Assembly: GCA_029834535.1 (NCBI GenBank)
Contig: JAQMWT010000684.1
Coordinates: 62,001 to 126,000 of the forward strand
Direction of reading: 5' to 3'
Source of the DNA: Chrysophaeum taylorii
Taxonomy: Eukaryota; Sar; Pelagophyceae; Pelagomonadales; Pelagomonadaceae
DNA length: 64,000 bases
In this document: positions 28,984-38,970 of the stretch, piece by piece
Layout of the letters: each line of letters begins with the position of its first letter
How positions within the stretch are numbered: the stretch's first letter is position 1
Position numbers and translations under genes: made by a program
The notes under the pieces: generated by a model
Databases searched by the model: none
Told to the model about the DNA's origin: nothing
What the model saw: the letters and a program-made list of their open reading frames with translations, nothing else

Positions 28984-29610
28984 CGTGGGAGGCGTCGAGT
29001 TGTTGCGCACAAACTCGTTGTTCTGCCGTATGTTAAGTAGAAGAGGCGAAGCCAAGGGTGCACGGGTAATTTGCGCATTAGATACACGTAGTACGCGAAT
29101 ATTATTTCACGATTGTCATAGTACCGTTTTATTTTAAGGGAAACATCAAAGAGCGCAATTCCATGTTGCCATCGCGAGCCAGAGTGCACGGTATACAAGG
29201 CAAAGCCGGCACGTCATGATCTACAAATCATGTTAGTGGGTACCTTAACATCTTTGTCGTGTTCACTTGTGACAAAAGACGAGTAAGGCAGCTCGCTGCT
29301 GTTAAGAGTAATTGTCAAACGAACATTGTTCCATTCGGATGCCGACAAGATAAACAACCGACGACCATGTATACCTTTCAGAAAGAGAGCACAATAAATC
29401 TTCAAATATCCGACCTCGGGATGAGACGGAAGCGGCGAAATGATGATGATCTTGACGAACGTAATATCGATGAGACACTTGCTGTTGACCAGTTGCGGTT
29501 TGAACTACACAGGTGCAATGCGAGAATAAAAAAGGGACGATATGCTCATTAAAAGCGCAATCAAACGTGGTCATCAGTGATATTGATGCGCGCGAATTGA
29601 GAATGATCAG
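28984..29610 (-). pseudogene. Protease region remnant of the second copy
   Basis: Scattered frames match the first copy's protease (QTATGQQQVSH; later LNIRQNNEFV, which matches LNLWKQNKFV at the protease end). The active-site strand itself is not recognisable. Confidence 0.65.
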
Positions 29611-29745
29611 CAGCTAAAAATGTGGAGGTAGTTTGTTGTCGCGCATGTACTTAGACAGGAGAGAGCATGCTCGGAATTTGCGTTGGTTGAAAAGACACTT
29701 GCGGCATACAGCGTGGGTTGGGCCAGTAACTTTGGAGACACAATT

Positions 29746-30500
29746 TTACACGAATAAAGATGTTAGGTGTGAGAAGGACAGGTGCAAGTTCGTTGTTGCC
29801 ATAACCGACTCCATTCTGTATATATCAAAATGCGAAAGTCCTGAGTCCGGCTGCCAGTTGGGTGCATTGTGTGAATCAGAAACATGTTGTTGCTGTTCGT
29901 TAGCACGGCATAAAGCGGCAGTTGCATGCGTAGACAAGCGTTGAAGTTCATCCGTAGGCAGACGAGCTATGGCGTCTTCTTCTGTAAAAGGCAAAGGGGC
30001 GTGTGCGACAACAGTAGCACCATCGGGGCTTAGTGGAGCATTCGGCGTCTGGGTAGAGACCTGGTTGGCACGTTGGTCTACCCCGTCGTTAAACAACGCT
30101 TCGGTCGACGTAAGTAAGATGCGTGTGTACGTCATCACGAACGATACCAACAGCATAATAATAATCCAGATGGTCATAGAGTCGGAGCACGTCCGTATCT
30201 TCGTCGGAAGAAAGCGTAGCGATGGCATCTGATGAGAGCAGAAGAGTGTTAAGAATTTTGTCGATGTTACTTCCTGCAACTGCGTTGTAGTGCTGTTGCG
30301 AGGTGCATGACGCGATAACTCCTTTAAGGAACTGACCGCATGATGCATAAGTGCGATCTGACAGCTTCGTGTCAGAACGAGCAGGGAGGTCAAAGGTAAG
30401 CGCATAAACAGGTTTGTCGTTGGATTGGCTATCGGAATGTTTGGTGACGTATGAGCTGCCATCACGGTAATAGCTCAGGTCACTACGAGCAAAAGATGAC
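29746..30500 (-). pseudogene. Gag remnant of the second copy
   Basis: A frame of 239 codons with the diverged boundary motif LTSTEALFND at 30085-30108, where the first copy has LTETSLNY. A short stretch near 30440-30500 matches the nucleotide sequence of the first copy around 21180-21240. Confidence 0.65.
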
Positions 30501-31100
30501 TAGCATTTTGTCTTTAGCGTCACATGATCAAACTTTTTGATCTAATAATAACTTCACCAAAATTTGAACAAATTGTTTGCATCGAACAGCAATCGGCCTG
30601 TGGCCCGTCACGCGCGACGACGACGCGCCGCGAGCCAGCGCTGCTCTCATCACGACCACCAAGTTCTCGATGGTCGCCACGTCTCACCATGTCCATCCGC
30701 CTCCGAGCCGGAGTGCGCCGAATTATACGTGTACTATAACCTCCGGGCCCTCGGCCCGACGACGATGCCCTCTTGTTCGTCCCGGGGTGCCACCACCACC
30801 ACCATCACCACCGCCACACGCACTCCACACCATCGCACTGCAGTGCGCTCGGAAGAGGTGCCGGTGTTGGTGGTTAACGGATGAGACTCTCTCTCTCTTT
30901 CTCTCGCGGTCGCAAAATAAAAAAAAAAAGTATGGGGGGTGCGTATACTAATAAATAACTGTAGCACATCCCAATACAGTAGTACATAAAAGAAGCAGCG
31001 TGTAATTAAATTTGCCGTTCCTCCGGTGGGTGGTCCTTTGTTCCACAACACGAGAAAAAGAAGGGTATCCCACCCAGTCCAAGTCGAAAAAAGAAGAAAG
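30500..31100. other. Spacer without recognisable gene
   Basis: Only overlapping low-complexity frames; a (CT)n and A-rich stretch near 30885-30930. It contains downstream sequence of the translocator gene. Confidence 0.4.
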
Positions 31101-31109
31101 GTAGGCGTA

Positions 31110-32261
31110 CTACTTTTTGTCCTTTGGTTTCCAGATTTGGTCGGCGAGCGAGTAGAGAAAAACGCCGCCGATCCCGATCGTGCAGCCAAGCAATTTGAGG
31201 GGGGCGAGACTCTCGCCGAGGACCAGAGCGACCCCGACGATGACAATGACGCGCTTGGCCGTGTTGGCGACGGACTGCGTGACGGCCGAGGTTTTTTTGA
31301 TGGTCATGGTCGCGAGCTCGTTGTAGCCGTAGAACCAGAGGCCCGAGGCGAGGGTATTGAAGCGGACGATGGGATTTTCGTTCCAGATCTTGACGAAGCC
31401 CCCGAGCTTGTGGCCTTCCTGGAAGTAGACGAGGGGAAGCGAGAATAAGAAGGCGAGGATCGTGGTGAGGGCAAACTGGTTTCCGACGCTTCCGAGGCGT
31501 TCCTTGATGCCCGGGGTCGTCATGAGCTTTGAGTTTTCGTTGGCCTTGAAGGCCGCGAAGAGGTTTGCGATGGAGGCGGCGATGAGGGCCGAGACGGCAA
31601 AGTCGAGCTCCTTGAGGGACGCGAGGACGACGCCGCCGATGACGGGAATGAGGCAGAGCCACTTGGCTTTAGATATTTTTTTTCCGTAGAGCAGCGTGCC
31701 GACGACCGCGGCGAACGCGGGCTCGGCAGCCTTGACGATCTGGCCAAAGCTAACGGCGCCCGCCGAAAGCGCGAAGACGCTGCCGGCGTGAGCTCCCGCG
31801 GCGCAGAAGGCGACCGGGAGAATCTTGAGGATGTCGAGGGGCTTGATTCGCGGGAAGGACCGCGCATCGGGGGCGATCCACAGGAACAAAGCGTAGATCG
31901 ACCCGACGGCGAGCTGCGTGGTAGAGATCGTCATCGGATACCCGGCAGCTCCGCCGGCCGCGTTGAGCGCGAGTTTGTTCGAGATGTTGTAGTAGTAGTT
32001 CCCGAGGTACCAGAAAAAAAAGTACAGGAGCAGGGGAATGTCCACGGGGAGCTTGGTCTTTTTCTCCTCGGTGCCCGTCGTCACGGCGCTCGCGCTCAGG
32101 ACGGTCGGCGGCTCGCCGTAGAGGCTCAACTGTTCGGAGAACACAGTTGTCGGGTTTTTGTTTATGCGGCGTGCTGCCGGGGGGCGGACCCGCGTCCGCG
32201 GGACCACCACCAAAGCCGCCCCACTCCCCAATAACAACGAAACGAAGAAGAAGAAGCGCAT
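31110..32261 (-). CDS. Plastid-type sugar-phosphate/phosphate translocator
   Basis: A 383-residue member of the triose-phosphate/phosphoenolpyruvate translocator family (DMT superfamily) that exchanges phosphorylated C3-C6 compounds for phosphate. Family hallmarks are GQIVKAAEPAFAAVVGTLL and SVANTAKRVIVIVGVAL, which carry the substrate-binding Lys and Lys-Arg. About eight to ten hydrophobic helices span residues 75-375. The N-terminus (MRFFFFVSLLLGSGAA, then a basic stretch) is a signal peptide followed by a transit-like region, consistent with one of the outer or inner membranes of a complex plastid. Exact substrate cannot be read from the sequence. It is encoded 102 bp downstream of the EF-hand gene on the same strand. 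Confidence 0.93.
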   Translation of the reverse strand: MRFFFFVSLLLGSGAALVVVPRTRVRPPAARRINKNPTTVFSEQLSLYGEPPTVLSASAVTTGTEEKKTKLPVDIPLLLYFFFWYLGNYYYNISNKLALNAAGGAAGYPMTISTTQLAVGSIYALFLWIAPDARSFPRIKPLDILKILPVAFCAAGAHAGSVFALSAGAVSFGQIVKAAEPAFAAVVGTLLYGKKISKAKWLCLIPVIGGVVLASLKELDFAVSALIAASIANLFAAFKANENSKLMTTPGIKERLGSVGNQFALTTILAFLFSLPLVYFQEGHKLGGFVKIWNENPIVRFNTLASGLWFYGYNELATMTIKKTSAVTQSVANTAKRVIVIVGVALVLGESLAPLKLLGCTIGIGGVFLYSLADQIWKPKDKK

Positions 32262-32362
32262 GACGACGACGACGAGATCGCGCGCTACTGCAACTTGGCG
32301 CTTGAGGTTGAACTCTGAGCGTCACCAAACCCGAATGAGAAGACGTAAGTCCGTTGAGAGAG

Positions 32363-33202
32363 CTAGCCGTTCTCGACGGCAATGTTTGTGATGAGCGAGG
32401 TGCGGTAGAAGTGTTGTCTTTTAGCATGGAGGACGTCGAGGGACCGCGAGGCGTCGGCCTTTGCGGCTATGGCCCTGGACTCGAGGAGGGCGGCCCGGGA
32501 TGATGATGATGTAGTTGGTGGGACATTGTAATTACGGGGGTTGGCCTCGTAGTCGTTCCAGGCCGTCGTGTCGAACTTGTCGCAATAAAAGTGGTACTTG
32601 TGGTGGTGGTGGGCACTCGTGAGGATCCTTCGACACTGCGAGCTTCCCGAGTTGAAAAGCCTCCGTTCGCGGCGCTTGAGGTTGCGATACGAAACCGCAA
32701 AGTTCTCCGCGTTGGCCAAGCGCGCCGCCGCCGCCGCCGCCGCGTTGGAGGAGGAGGAGGAGGAGGAGGAGGAGGAGGAGGAGTCGGTCTGCCACCCGTA
32801 TAACTGGATGTCGTGCTGGTGGGTGCGAAAAAAGTCGTTCGCAATGCCCCGGCGCGCGTCGCGCTGCTCGGCATCCTCGAGCACTCCGTTGCCGTTCGCG
32901 TCGTACTTCTTCGCCAACACGTAGTCGTCCGGCGAGACGTCGCCGTCGCCGTCGATGTCGAAGCTCGTGTGGGCCTCGTTGGCTCGTCGGCGCAACCGGA
33001 GGAGCTCGGACCGCGTGCGGGAGGGCGGGATGTTGTTGACCTCGGGGTCGAGCAACAAGGTCCGGAGGGGTGCGGTCTGCGAGACGAGGGGCCGCGAGTA
33101 GCGGTTCTTGCGCGGATCGAGGCGCGAGCCCCTCGCGGTCACGATAACGTCGACCGTCGAGGGCCGGCCGTTGGTGCGTCCTGTCAAGACGCGGGCGGTC
33201 AT
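32363..33202 (-). CDS. EF-hand calcium-binding protein
   Basis: A 279-residue protein. One pair of EF-hand loops is clear near residues 80-115: DIDGDGDVSPDD and DANGNGVLEDAE, both with the Asp/Asn ligands and a terminal acidic residue at position 12. A Ser run, then an Ala run, follows at about residues 143-163; these come from GAG/GCC trinucleotide tracts at 32700-32785. The N-terminal part (GRTNGRPSTVDVIVTARGSR) and the C-terminal part with a His cluster are not recognised. It has no signal peptide. It shares a 113-bp intergenic region with IFT46, transcribed in the opposite direction, so co-expression and a flagellar role are possible but unproven. Confidence 0.8.
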   Translation of the reverse strand: MTARVLTGRTNGRPSTVDVIVTARGSRLDPRKNRYSRPLVSQTAPLRTLLLDPEVNNIPPSRTRSELLRLRRRANEAHTSFDIDGDGDVSPDDYVLAKKYDANGNGVLEDAEQRDARRGIANDFFRTHQHDIQLYGWQTDSSSSSSSSSSSSNAAAAAAARLANAENFAVSYRNLKRRERRLFNSGSSQCRRILTSAHHHHKYHFYCDKFDTTAWNDYEANPRNYNVPPTTSSSSRAALLESRAIAAKADASRSLDVLHAKRQHFYRTSLITNIAVENG

Positions 33203-33315
33203 AATCGATTCCTCTCTCGTTATTATTACTTTACTTAGTTACCAAGTATCTGGACGTATCCTAAACGTCGTTCTGGCGCCAACGGTCGGTTCGGTCGTGC
33301 TGTTTGAACCACGAG
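33203..33315. promoter_or_regulatory. Putative bidirectional promoter, EF-hand gene / IFT46
   Basis: Only 113 bp separate the two ATGs of the divergent genes. No clear TATA box is visible. Confidence 0.5.
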
Positions 33316-34281
33316 ATGCCGCGGGAGGAGAAGGTGGGAAACATGCCGTACGACGAGGCTCTCGAGCTTTCGCAGGATTCGGAGGAGCCCCAGAGGAAGG
33401 AAGAGAAGCTGACGAACGAGATCTTCGACGAGGCCCACGAGTTGGACGACTCGGAGCAGTCGGTCGAGACGACGAGCGAAAAAAATAAAAAAGCCGAGCC
33501 CAAGGTGGCGGCGCCGGTTGCGACGACGGAGGCGACCTCCGAGTCGGAGGAGTCCGACGAGGCCTCAGCCTCGGCCTCGGCTGCCCCTCGAAAGATCGAG
33601 GGTCAGTACGACCCGCAGGACTATAAGGACCTCGACGCGACGAGCGAGGTGCGCGACCTCTTCCAGTACATAACGCGGTACGCACCGCACGACGTCGAGC
33701 TCGACTCGACTTTAAAGTGCTTCGTCCCCGAACTCATTCCTGCGGTGGGAGAGATGGACCCATTCATCAAGGTCCCTCGTCCGGACGCGCGGCGCGACAA
33801 TCTCGGCGTTACGGTGCTCGACGAACCCGCGGCCGCGCAGTCGGACGCAACGGTCCTCGAGCTCCAGCTCCGCGCCGTCTCGAAGAAGCAGCACGGCGAT
33901 CTGGCGGTGAGGTCGATCGACAACGCCGCAAAGTCACCTCTCGAGATCGACAGATGGATTGCGTCGATCGCCGATCTCCATCGCGCCAAGCCGCAGACCC
34001 AGGTCAACTATCGCAAGCCCATGCCGGATCTCGACGCTTTGATGGCCGAGTGGCCGCCGGCCTTGGAGGACCGCCTCAAGGACATTGTCCTTCCCGACGC
34101 CGACATCGACCTCTCCCTCCCCGAGTTCGCCCGCCTCGCCTGCGCCCTCTTGGACGTCCCCGTCTACGACAACCTCGTCGAGTCCCTCCACCTCCTCTTC
34201 TCCCTCTACCTCGAGTTCGCCGAAAACGCGCACTTCAAGGCGACCCAGCAACCTCCGGACACCGCAACGACCGCCAAGTAG
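33316..34281 (+). CDS. IFT46: Intraflagellar transport protein 46
   Basis: A 321-residue subunit of the IFT-B complex, which carries cargo such as outer dynein arms along the cilium. The start is ATG 33316; the frame is open upstream only from a TTG. The N-terminal 100 residues are acidic and disordered with the family's YDEALEL motif. Residues about 108-305 are the conserved core: LFQYITRYAPHDVELDSTL, VPELIPAVGEMDPFIKVPRP, LDEPAAAQSD, WIASIADLHRAKPQTQVNY, MPDLDALMAEWPP and SLHLLFSLYLEF. Order and spacing are those of IFT46 across ciliates and algae. It shows that the organism makes flagella in some stage. Confidence 0.95.
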   Translation: MPREEKVGNMPYDEALELSQDSEEPQRKEEKLTNEIFDEAHELDDSEQSVETTSEKNKKAEPKVAAPVATTEATSESEESDEASASASAAPRKIEGQYDPQDYKDLDATSEVRDLFQYITRYAPHDVELDSTLKCFVPELIPAVGEMDPFIKVPRPDARRDNLGVTVLDEPAAAQSDATVLELQLRAVSKKQHGDLAVRSIDNAAKSPLEIDRWIASIADLHRAKPQTQVNYRKPMPDLDALMAEWPPALEDRLKDIVLPDADIDLSLPEFARLACALLDVPVYDNLVESLHLLFSLYLEFAENAHFKATQQPPDTATTAK

Positions 34282-34301
34282 TAGTGCGTACCCGTACGGT
34301 A

Positions 34302-34332
34302 CGCCCGTCCGTCCGTCCGTCCGTCCGTCGGT
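34302..34332. repeat. (GTCC)n microsatellite
   Basis: About six GTCC units just after the IFT46 stop. A (CA)n tract (34497-34518) and GTC/GTCCTC tracts follow before the eIF4G stop. Confidence 0.9.
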
Positions 34333-34671
34333 CGTCGTATTAACCCCCTTCACGTGGACGGCTTCAGCAGCAACAACAAACACACGCCTCGGCACCGCTG
34401 GGGGTACTTAGGAAATATGTGTGGCGAAAAGTGGTGGGACGACGCGCCGCCCGCCGCCGACGAGTCGTCGTCGTCGCCGTTTTTGCGTCGAAAGGTGACA
34501 CACACACACACACACACAGAGTAGTCGTCGTCGTCCTCGTCGTCGTCGTCGAGTCGGGAGGCGCCGCGCGCTAATATTTCTTTCCTTTTCTTATCTTCGA
34601 GAAGCAACGAGGCGTTGTCGTCTCGCGCGTATGTTTGGTTATAATCATCCTCTTGAAGCGGCGCGGCGTCC

Positions 34672-37600
34672 TCACGACTCAAAGAAAGGAATGAGGTCGG
34701 GAGCGGGTCGTTTGGGGTTTGGGACGGTTTGTTGTTGTTGTTGTCTGGGGAGCTCAGCGACGAGGATAGCGAAGAATTTTTGCCGATGCGGGAGTAATTC
34801 CTCCGCAAATTCCGGGTCGTCCGCGGGAAGGACGTTGGCCTTGAGCCAGGCGGGGTCGAGAACCCCGCACAACAAGAGCTGCGCGGCGAGGGCGGCCACC
34901 CAATCGTAGACCTTTGGAACGTCGACGGCGAGATCGTAGAGTGCCTCGAGGACCGGCGCCAAACCCGATTCGAGGTGCTGGCGTCGCAACCTGTCGGCCG
35001 CGACGAGGGCGAGGAGCGTCGCGTAGGCCGCCGCCCGCTGCTTTTCCTTGCCCTCGATGATATGCTTTTCGACGGCGATCCCGACGGTCAAAGCCGCGGC
35101 GGCCGGCGGAAGCTCGTCGTAGGATTCGAGGAGCTCCTTGTCGTCGCGCATCTCGGCGTACTCATCGAGGATCGAGGCGATCCGGTTCTCCATCCTCTCC
35201 TTGGACCACCACTCCGGGCGCCGTTGCTGCGGCTCCTTGGTGGCAGCCGCCGGCGGCGGATTGGCCGTCGGCTCGCCGCGAGGCAGGATCCGAACGTCGG
35301 GCGCGAGTCGTCGCTGCTGCTGTTGCTGCTGCTCCTTTCGACGGGCATCCGACGACTCTCGCGCGCGCTGGTGCTGCTGCTGCTGCTGGGCCGCCCGGAG
35401 CTGGTCGCGCGAATCCTGGGGTTTCTGCTGGTTGTTCGTGAGCTTGTGAGGCCCGTCCTTCTGGCGTCGTTCGCGCCAGTCGTTGCGGCGCGTGTCGTTC
35501 AGGTCCTGGAGCATGAACCGGGTGCGCGCGGCGAGGCGCTTGTCCTTGGCGAGCTTGTCGAGGTACGCGAAGTAACCGTCGAGCTTCGCCTTGCTCGCCG
35601 CGGGCGACTCGAGGCGCTTGCCAATGGTGAGAAAGAGCTTGGCCGCCGCCTCGACCGACTCGTCGTCCGGGACGAAGTCGGGCGCCGCCCGGCGGTCGCC
35701 GAGGAGAAGCTTGAAGCACTCATGTACGTGCTTCTCGCGGACGAGATCCTGCTTGAAGAGCTCGCCGATAAACCGGACGATCCCGAGCATGCGTCGCTTG
35801 AGCTTGACGACCCAGTCTGCGTGCGCGAGCTCGTCGGGCGGGAGCGGCGGCGGGAGGCCCTTGGCGAGGGCGTCGGCGCGCGCCCGCGCCGTCGCCTCCT
35901 CCTGGTCCTTCATCGCCTGAGTCGCCATCTCGGCGAGCGCGGTTTCGCCGCCCGAGGCCCCCGCCACCTTTTTGAAGTTCTCTTCGCACTGATTGAGCAA
36001 ATTCCGCCGAAACGACAGCATCTTCATCGCGTCGAGCATCGCGTCCTCCCGCGACTTGAAGCCCGTCTGGCCCACCTTGCACACCTCCGATTCGAAGAGC
36101 GCCGACGCGTCGACGAGCACGGCAAACAGCACGCCCGGACGCTGCTGCGGGGCCAGAAAACACACGAGCCCCCGATCCTCGCGGACCACGCAGTCCCCCG
36201 GCTCGAGCTTGAGCTGACCGACCCCGACCGCCTCGGGGAGCGCGTTTCCGAGGTGCTCGTCAGAGTTCTGCGAGGCCTCGAGCCGCCGTCGCTCGCGCGA
36301 CGACCGGTCTTCTTCGATTTTACGCTCTCCGAGCATCTCGTCGTCGCGCTCGACGACCCGCTTCAGCAGGGCGCTCGCCGCGTCCACGTTACCCTCGACC
36401 GGCACGAGCCGCGCCGTCTCAACCTTGAGATCCACCACCCAAAACCACTCGCGAGCGACGTCGTCGCGCACGACCTTTATGAACGGCCACGCCCTCACCT
36501 CGGTCACCACGCGGTGGCAGAGCTGCGCGTATACCACGGCAAAGTGCGGCTCGTCGACCGCCTTCTCGAACAAGACGCGAATCACCTCCCTCAGCATGTC
36601 GAGCGAGATCATCTCGAGCTCCATCAGCTGCGAGCTCAGCTTGTCAAAATTTTCCGGGGTCATCTTGTTCAAAATCGACGTCACCTCGGCCACCGCGCGC
36701 GCCATCGCGTCCGCGCTCTGTTTTAACTTGGTCGGGTCCCACCGGTGCGCCGACTTTTTCAGAGGCTCCACCTTGCCGGCGGTCGTTCCCTCGACGGGAC
36801 CCGGCGCGGCCTGGTCGCGCGCCACCTTTTGCCCGCGCTTCCAGACGTCGCTCTCGGCCGAGTTCCGCCCGCGCAACGCCTGCTGCTTTGGACGCCGCGC
36901 GTCGTCCAGCTCCTTGGGCGGCGCCGATCGCGCCGTTCCCCCGGGTCCGAGCCGCCGTCGTCCGGGCTCTTCCTTCGGCTTTTCGATCGCGAACGACGGC
37001 AGCGACTCGGGGGGTCTCTCGCTCGCGTCCACGCTCCCCCGGATGCTCAGAAGCACCTCCTTCGAGTAGACGCGCCGCCCGCACGCCTCCTCCTCGGCCG
37101 ACGGCGACACCACCACCGCCTCGCCCGTCTCCACGGCCGCCATCTCCTCCTCCTCCTCCTCCCAGTTCTCCGCGATCTGGCTCGCCGGCTCTGGCGCGGG
37201 CTCCTCCTCGGGCTCGACCGCCACCTCGGGTTCTGGCGCCGGCTCGGGCTCCTTCGTGGGTTCGAACGCGTCGTACAGCCCGCTCGACGTCCGGTTCTCA
37301 AAGTCTGCCGCGCGCTTCTTAAGGGACTTTTTCGCGGGACGCAACGCCGGCGACGGTTGCTTGTTCTCGCGATTCGGTTCCGTCAGAGGCTTGGGGGTCT
37401 CCTGGGTTGCCGATGCCATCGCTGGCGTCGGCGCCGGCTCTGGCTCCGAAGGCGTGGCCGACGAGGCCGCCGACTCCTCTGTGCCGGCTCTAGCCGCCGT
37501 TGGCTCCCCATCGACATCAACTGATGGCTCCTCATCGACGGCAGGCGCTGGCGCCTCCTCCGCAGCCGTCGGCACCTCCACCGCAGGGGGTGGCTCCTCG

Positions 37601-38574
37601 ACAGCAGCCGTTGGCGTTGGCTCCTCGACAGCAGCCGTTGGCGTTGGCTCCTCGACAGCAGCCGTTGGCGTTGGCTCCTCGACAGCAGCAGTCGGCGTTG
37701 GCTCCTCGACAGCAGCAGTCGGCGTTGGCTCCTCGACAGCAGCCGTTGTCGGCTCCTCGACAGCAGCTGTTGTCGGCTCCTCGACAGCAGCTGTTGTCCG
37801 CTCCTCGACAGCAGCTGTTGTCGGCGCCTCGACGGCAGCCGGCGGTGGCGCTGGCTTGTCGCCGTGAACGACCGGAGCATCCGGCGGCGCGCCGTCACGA
37901 GCGTCCGCCGGAGGACGCGGCTGGTCGGGCACGGCGGGCGGCTGCGGCGGGGGAGGGGGCGGCGGCATCGGGCGAGGCGGGGCCGCGGACGGCATGGAGG
38001 GGGGCGGCGGCACGGGAGGCGGGGGGGGCTGGAGGGGTGTCGGCACCATGCCCATCGGAGCGTGCAGCTCGACGTCGTACTCCTCGTGGGGATAGTAATA
38101 GCCTTGGTTGTACATGTAGGGCGGGTAGTAGGGGTACCGCGGGAGGACCCGGGGCGGGGCCGGAAACTGCGAGATGTGCTGGTTGGGCTGCCAGGCGGCC
38201 GCGGCGGGGTTGAGGCCCGGCGCGGGCGCGCCGGTTGGCGCCGGCACGACCGGGGGGGTCGATCCTTGGCCGCGGCCGCGGCGGCCCTTGGTGTTTCCGC
38301 GCCGCCGGTTCGGCTGCTCGTCCAACACCATCACCGGCCCCAGGGCCGAGGCGGGCGCGCGCTGGGGTCCGCGGCCCTGCGAATTCGGCCGCCGACCTCC
38401 CCGACGCGGCTCTTCGTCTTCGACTGGCATCTGAATCGGGAGCATGGCCATCATCGGTCCCATCATCGGCGGCGGCGGGGGCATCTGGGGCGGGGGCGGC
38501 ACTCCGCGGCCTCGCCCGCGCCCGCGCCCGCGCCCGGGCCGAACATCCTGTAAGAGCACTTCATTTTGGTCCAT
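34672..38574 (-). CDS. eIF4G-like translation initiation scaffold
   Basis: A 1,300-residue cytoplasmic protein that would bridge eIF4E, eIF4A and the ribosome. The N-terminal 400 residues are disordered: RG-rich, Pro/Met-rich, then tandem EEPTPTAAV/EEPTTAAV repeats and Glu/Pro repeats. At about residue 502, VYSKEVLLSIR fits the eIF4E-binding consensus Y-x4-L-hydrophobic. Residues about 610-1020 form a MIF4G domain (ILNKMTPENFDKLSSQLMEL, FEKAVDEPHFAVVYAQLC, RMLGIVRFIGELFKQDLV, RTRFMLQDLNDTRRNDW). It contains an insertion of roughly 170 residues after the first HEAT repeats. Residues about 1130-1290 are MA3-like. It is divergent to the small gene at 38635 with 60 bp between, and convergent with IFT46. 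Confidence 0.9.
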   Translation of the reverse strand: MDQNEVLLQDVRPGRGRGRGRGRGVPPPPQMPPPPPMMGPMMAMLPIQMPVEDEEPRRGGRRPNSQGRGPQRAPASALGPVMVLDEQPNRRRGNTKGRRGRGQGSTPPVVPAPTGAPAPGLNPAAAAWQPNQHISQFPAPPRVLPRYPYYPPYMYNQGYYYPHEEYDVELHAPMGMVPTPLQPPPPPVPPPPSMPSAAPPRPMPPPPPPPQPPAVPDQPRPPADARDGAPPDAPVVHGDKPAPPPAAVEAPTTAAVEERTTAAVEEPTTAAVEEPTTAAVEEPTPTAAVEEPTPTAAVEEPTPTAAVEEPTPTAAVEEPTPTAAVEEPPPAVEVPTAAEEAPAPAVDEEPSVDVDGEPTAARAGTEESAASSATPSEPEPAPTPAMASATQETPKPLTEPNRENKQPSPALRPAKKSLKKRAADFENRTSSGLYDAFEPTKEPEPAPEPEVAVEPEEEPAPEPASQIAENWEEEEEEMAAVETGEAVVVSPSAEEEACGRRVYSKEVLLSIRGSVDASERPPESLPSFAIEKPKEEPGRRRLGPGGTARSAPPKELDDARRPKQQALRGRNSAESDVWKRGQKVARDQAAPGPVEGTTAGKVEPLKKSAHRWDPTKLKQSADAMARAVAEVTSILNKMTPENFDKLSSQLMELEMISLDMLREVIRVLFEKAVDEPHFAVVYAQLCHRVVTEVRAWPFIKVVRDDVAREWFWVVDLKVETARLVPVEGNVDAASALLKRVVERDDEMLGERKIEEDRSSRERRRLEASQNSDEHLGNALPEAVGVGQLKLEPGDCVVREDRGLVCFLAPQQRPGVLFAVLVDASALFESEVCKVGQTGFKSREDAMLDAMKMLSFRRNLLNQCEENFKKVAGASGGETALAEMATQAMKDQEEATARARADALAKGLPPPLPPDELAHADWVVKLKRRMLGIVRFIGELFKQDLVREKHVHECFKLLLGDRRAAPDFVPDDESVEAAAKLFLTIGKRLESPAASKAKLDGYFAYLDKLAKDKRLAARTRFMLQDLNDTRRNDWRERRQKDGPHKLTNNQQKPQDSRDQLRAAQQQQQHQRARESSDARRKEQQQQQQRRLAPDVRILPRGEPTANPPPAAATKEPQQRRPEWWSKERMENRIASILDEYAEMRDDKELLESYDELPPAAAALTVGIAVEKHIIEGKEKQRAAAYATLLALVAADRLRRQHLESGLAPVLEALYDLAVDVPKVYDWVAALAAQLLLCGVLDPAWLKANVLPADDPEFAEELLPHRQKFFAILVAELPRQQQQQTVPNPKRPAPDLIPFFES
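37596..37830. repeat. Coding minisatellite of 27/24-bp units in the eIF4G gene
   Basis: Five 27-bp units (EEPTPTAAV) followed by four 24-bp units (EEPTTAAV) in tandem, with near-identical bases. They keep frame because both periods are multiples of three. Confidence 0.92.
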
Positions 38575-38634
38575 ATTGTATCGCTGAGGGCGAGTAGTCC
38601 GTTAAACGTGCCGGTGTATAAAACAACCAAGACC

Positions 38635-38970
38635 ATGAATCCGACTATGGTCAAAACCGAGCTCCAACGCCTCCGCCGGGAGCGCGCCACCAAGGACCAC
38701 GCGTCGACCACCCTTTGGGACGAGGACGACACCAATCGCCTCTGGCTCCAGTTGCAGAAGGAGGAAAAGGACCGGCGAAAACAACAGCTGGCCGCGGCGA
38801 CACCACCACCGCCGCCGCCGCCGCCGCCGCCCGAAGACCCGGTGGACCATGTCGCCGCGCCGCACTGGGACCAGCTCCAGGGCCTCGAGCGGGCCGAGCG
38901 CGATCTCTTCCGACGCCGCCTTTTACCGCAGGGCCAGAAAGCCGACGCCCTCAAACATCATAACAAATAA
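38635..38970 (+). CDS. Small charged protein with a poly-Pro stretch
   Basis: A 111-residue protein from ATG 38635; the frame is open upstream but lacks another ATG. Basic, helical N-terminus (VKTELQRLRRERATKDH), then TLWDEDDTNRLWLQLQKEEK, ten consecutive prolines encoded by CCG units, and a charged C-terminus. No family recognised. A TATA-like gtgtataaaac lies about 15-25 nt before the ATG. It shares a 60-bp intergenic region with the divergent eIF4G gene. A real gene is likely from codon character, but it has no other support. Confidence 0.55.
   Translation: MNPTMVKTELQRLRRERATKDHASTTLWDEDDTNRLWLQLQKEEKDRRKQQLAAATPPPPPPPPPPEDPVDHVAAPHWDQLQGLERAERDLFRRRLLPQGQKADALKHHNK

Larger units (their letters stand above)
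24959..30500 (-). mobile_element. Second, truncated copy of the giant methyltransferase-Copia element
   Basis: Pieces of the same gene order as 11293-24568, diverged in sequence: 3' LTR, a deleted RT/RNase H/3' region, integrase tail, part of the unknown region, methyltransferase, protease and Gag. The Gag part stops at about 30500, so the 5' end and 5' LTR are missing. A SINE-like element sits inside it. Frameshifts are abundant. Confidence 0.88.
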
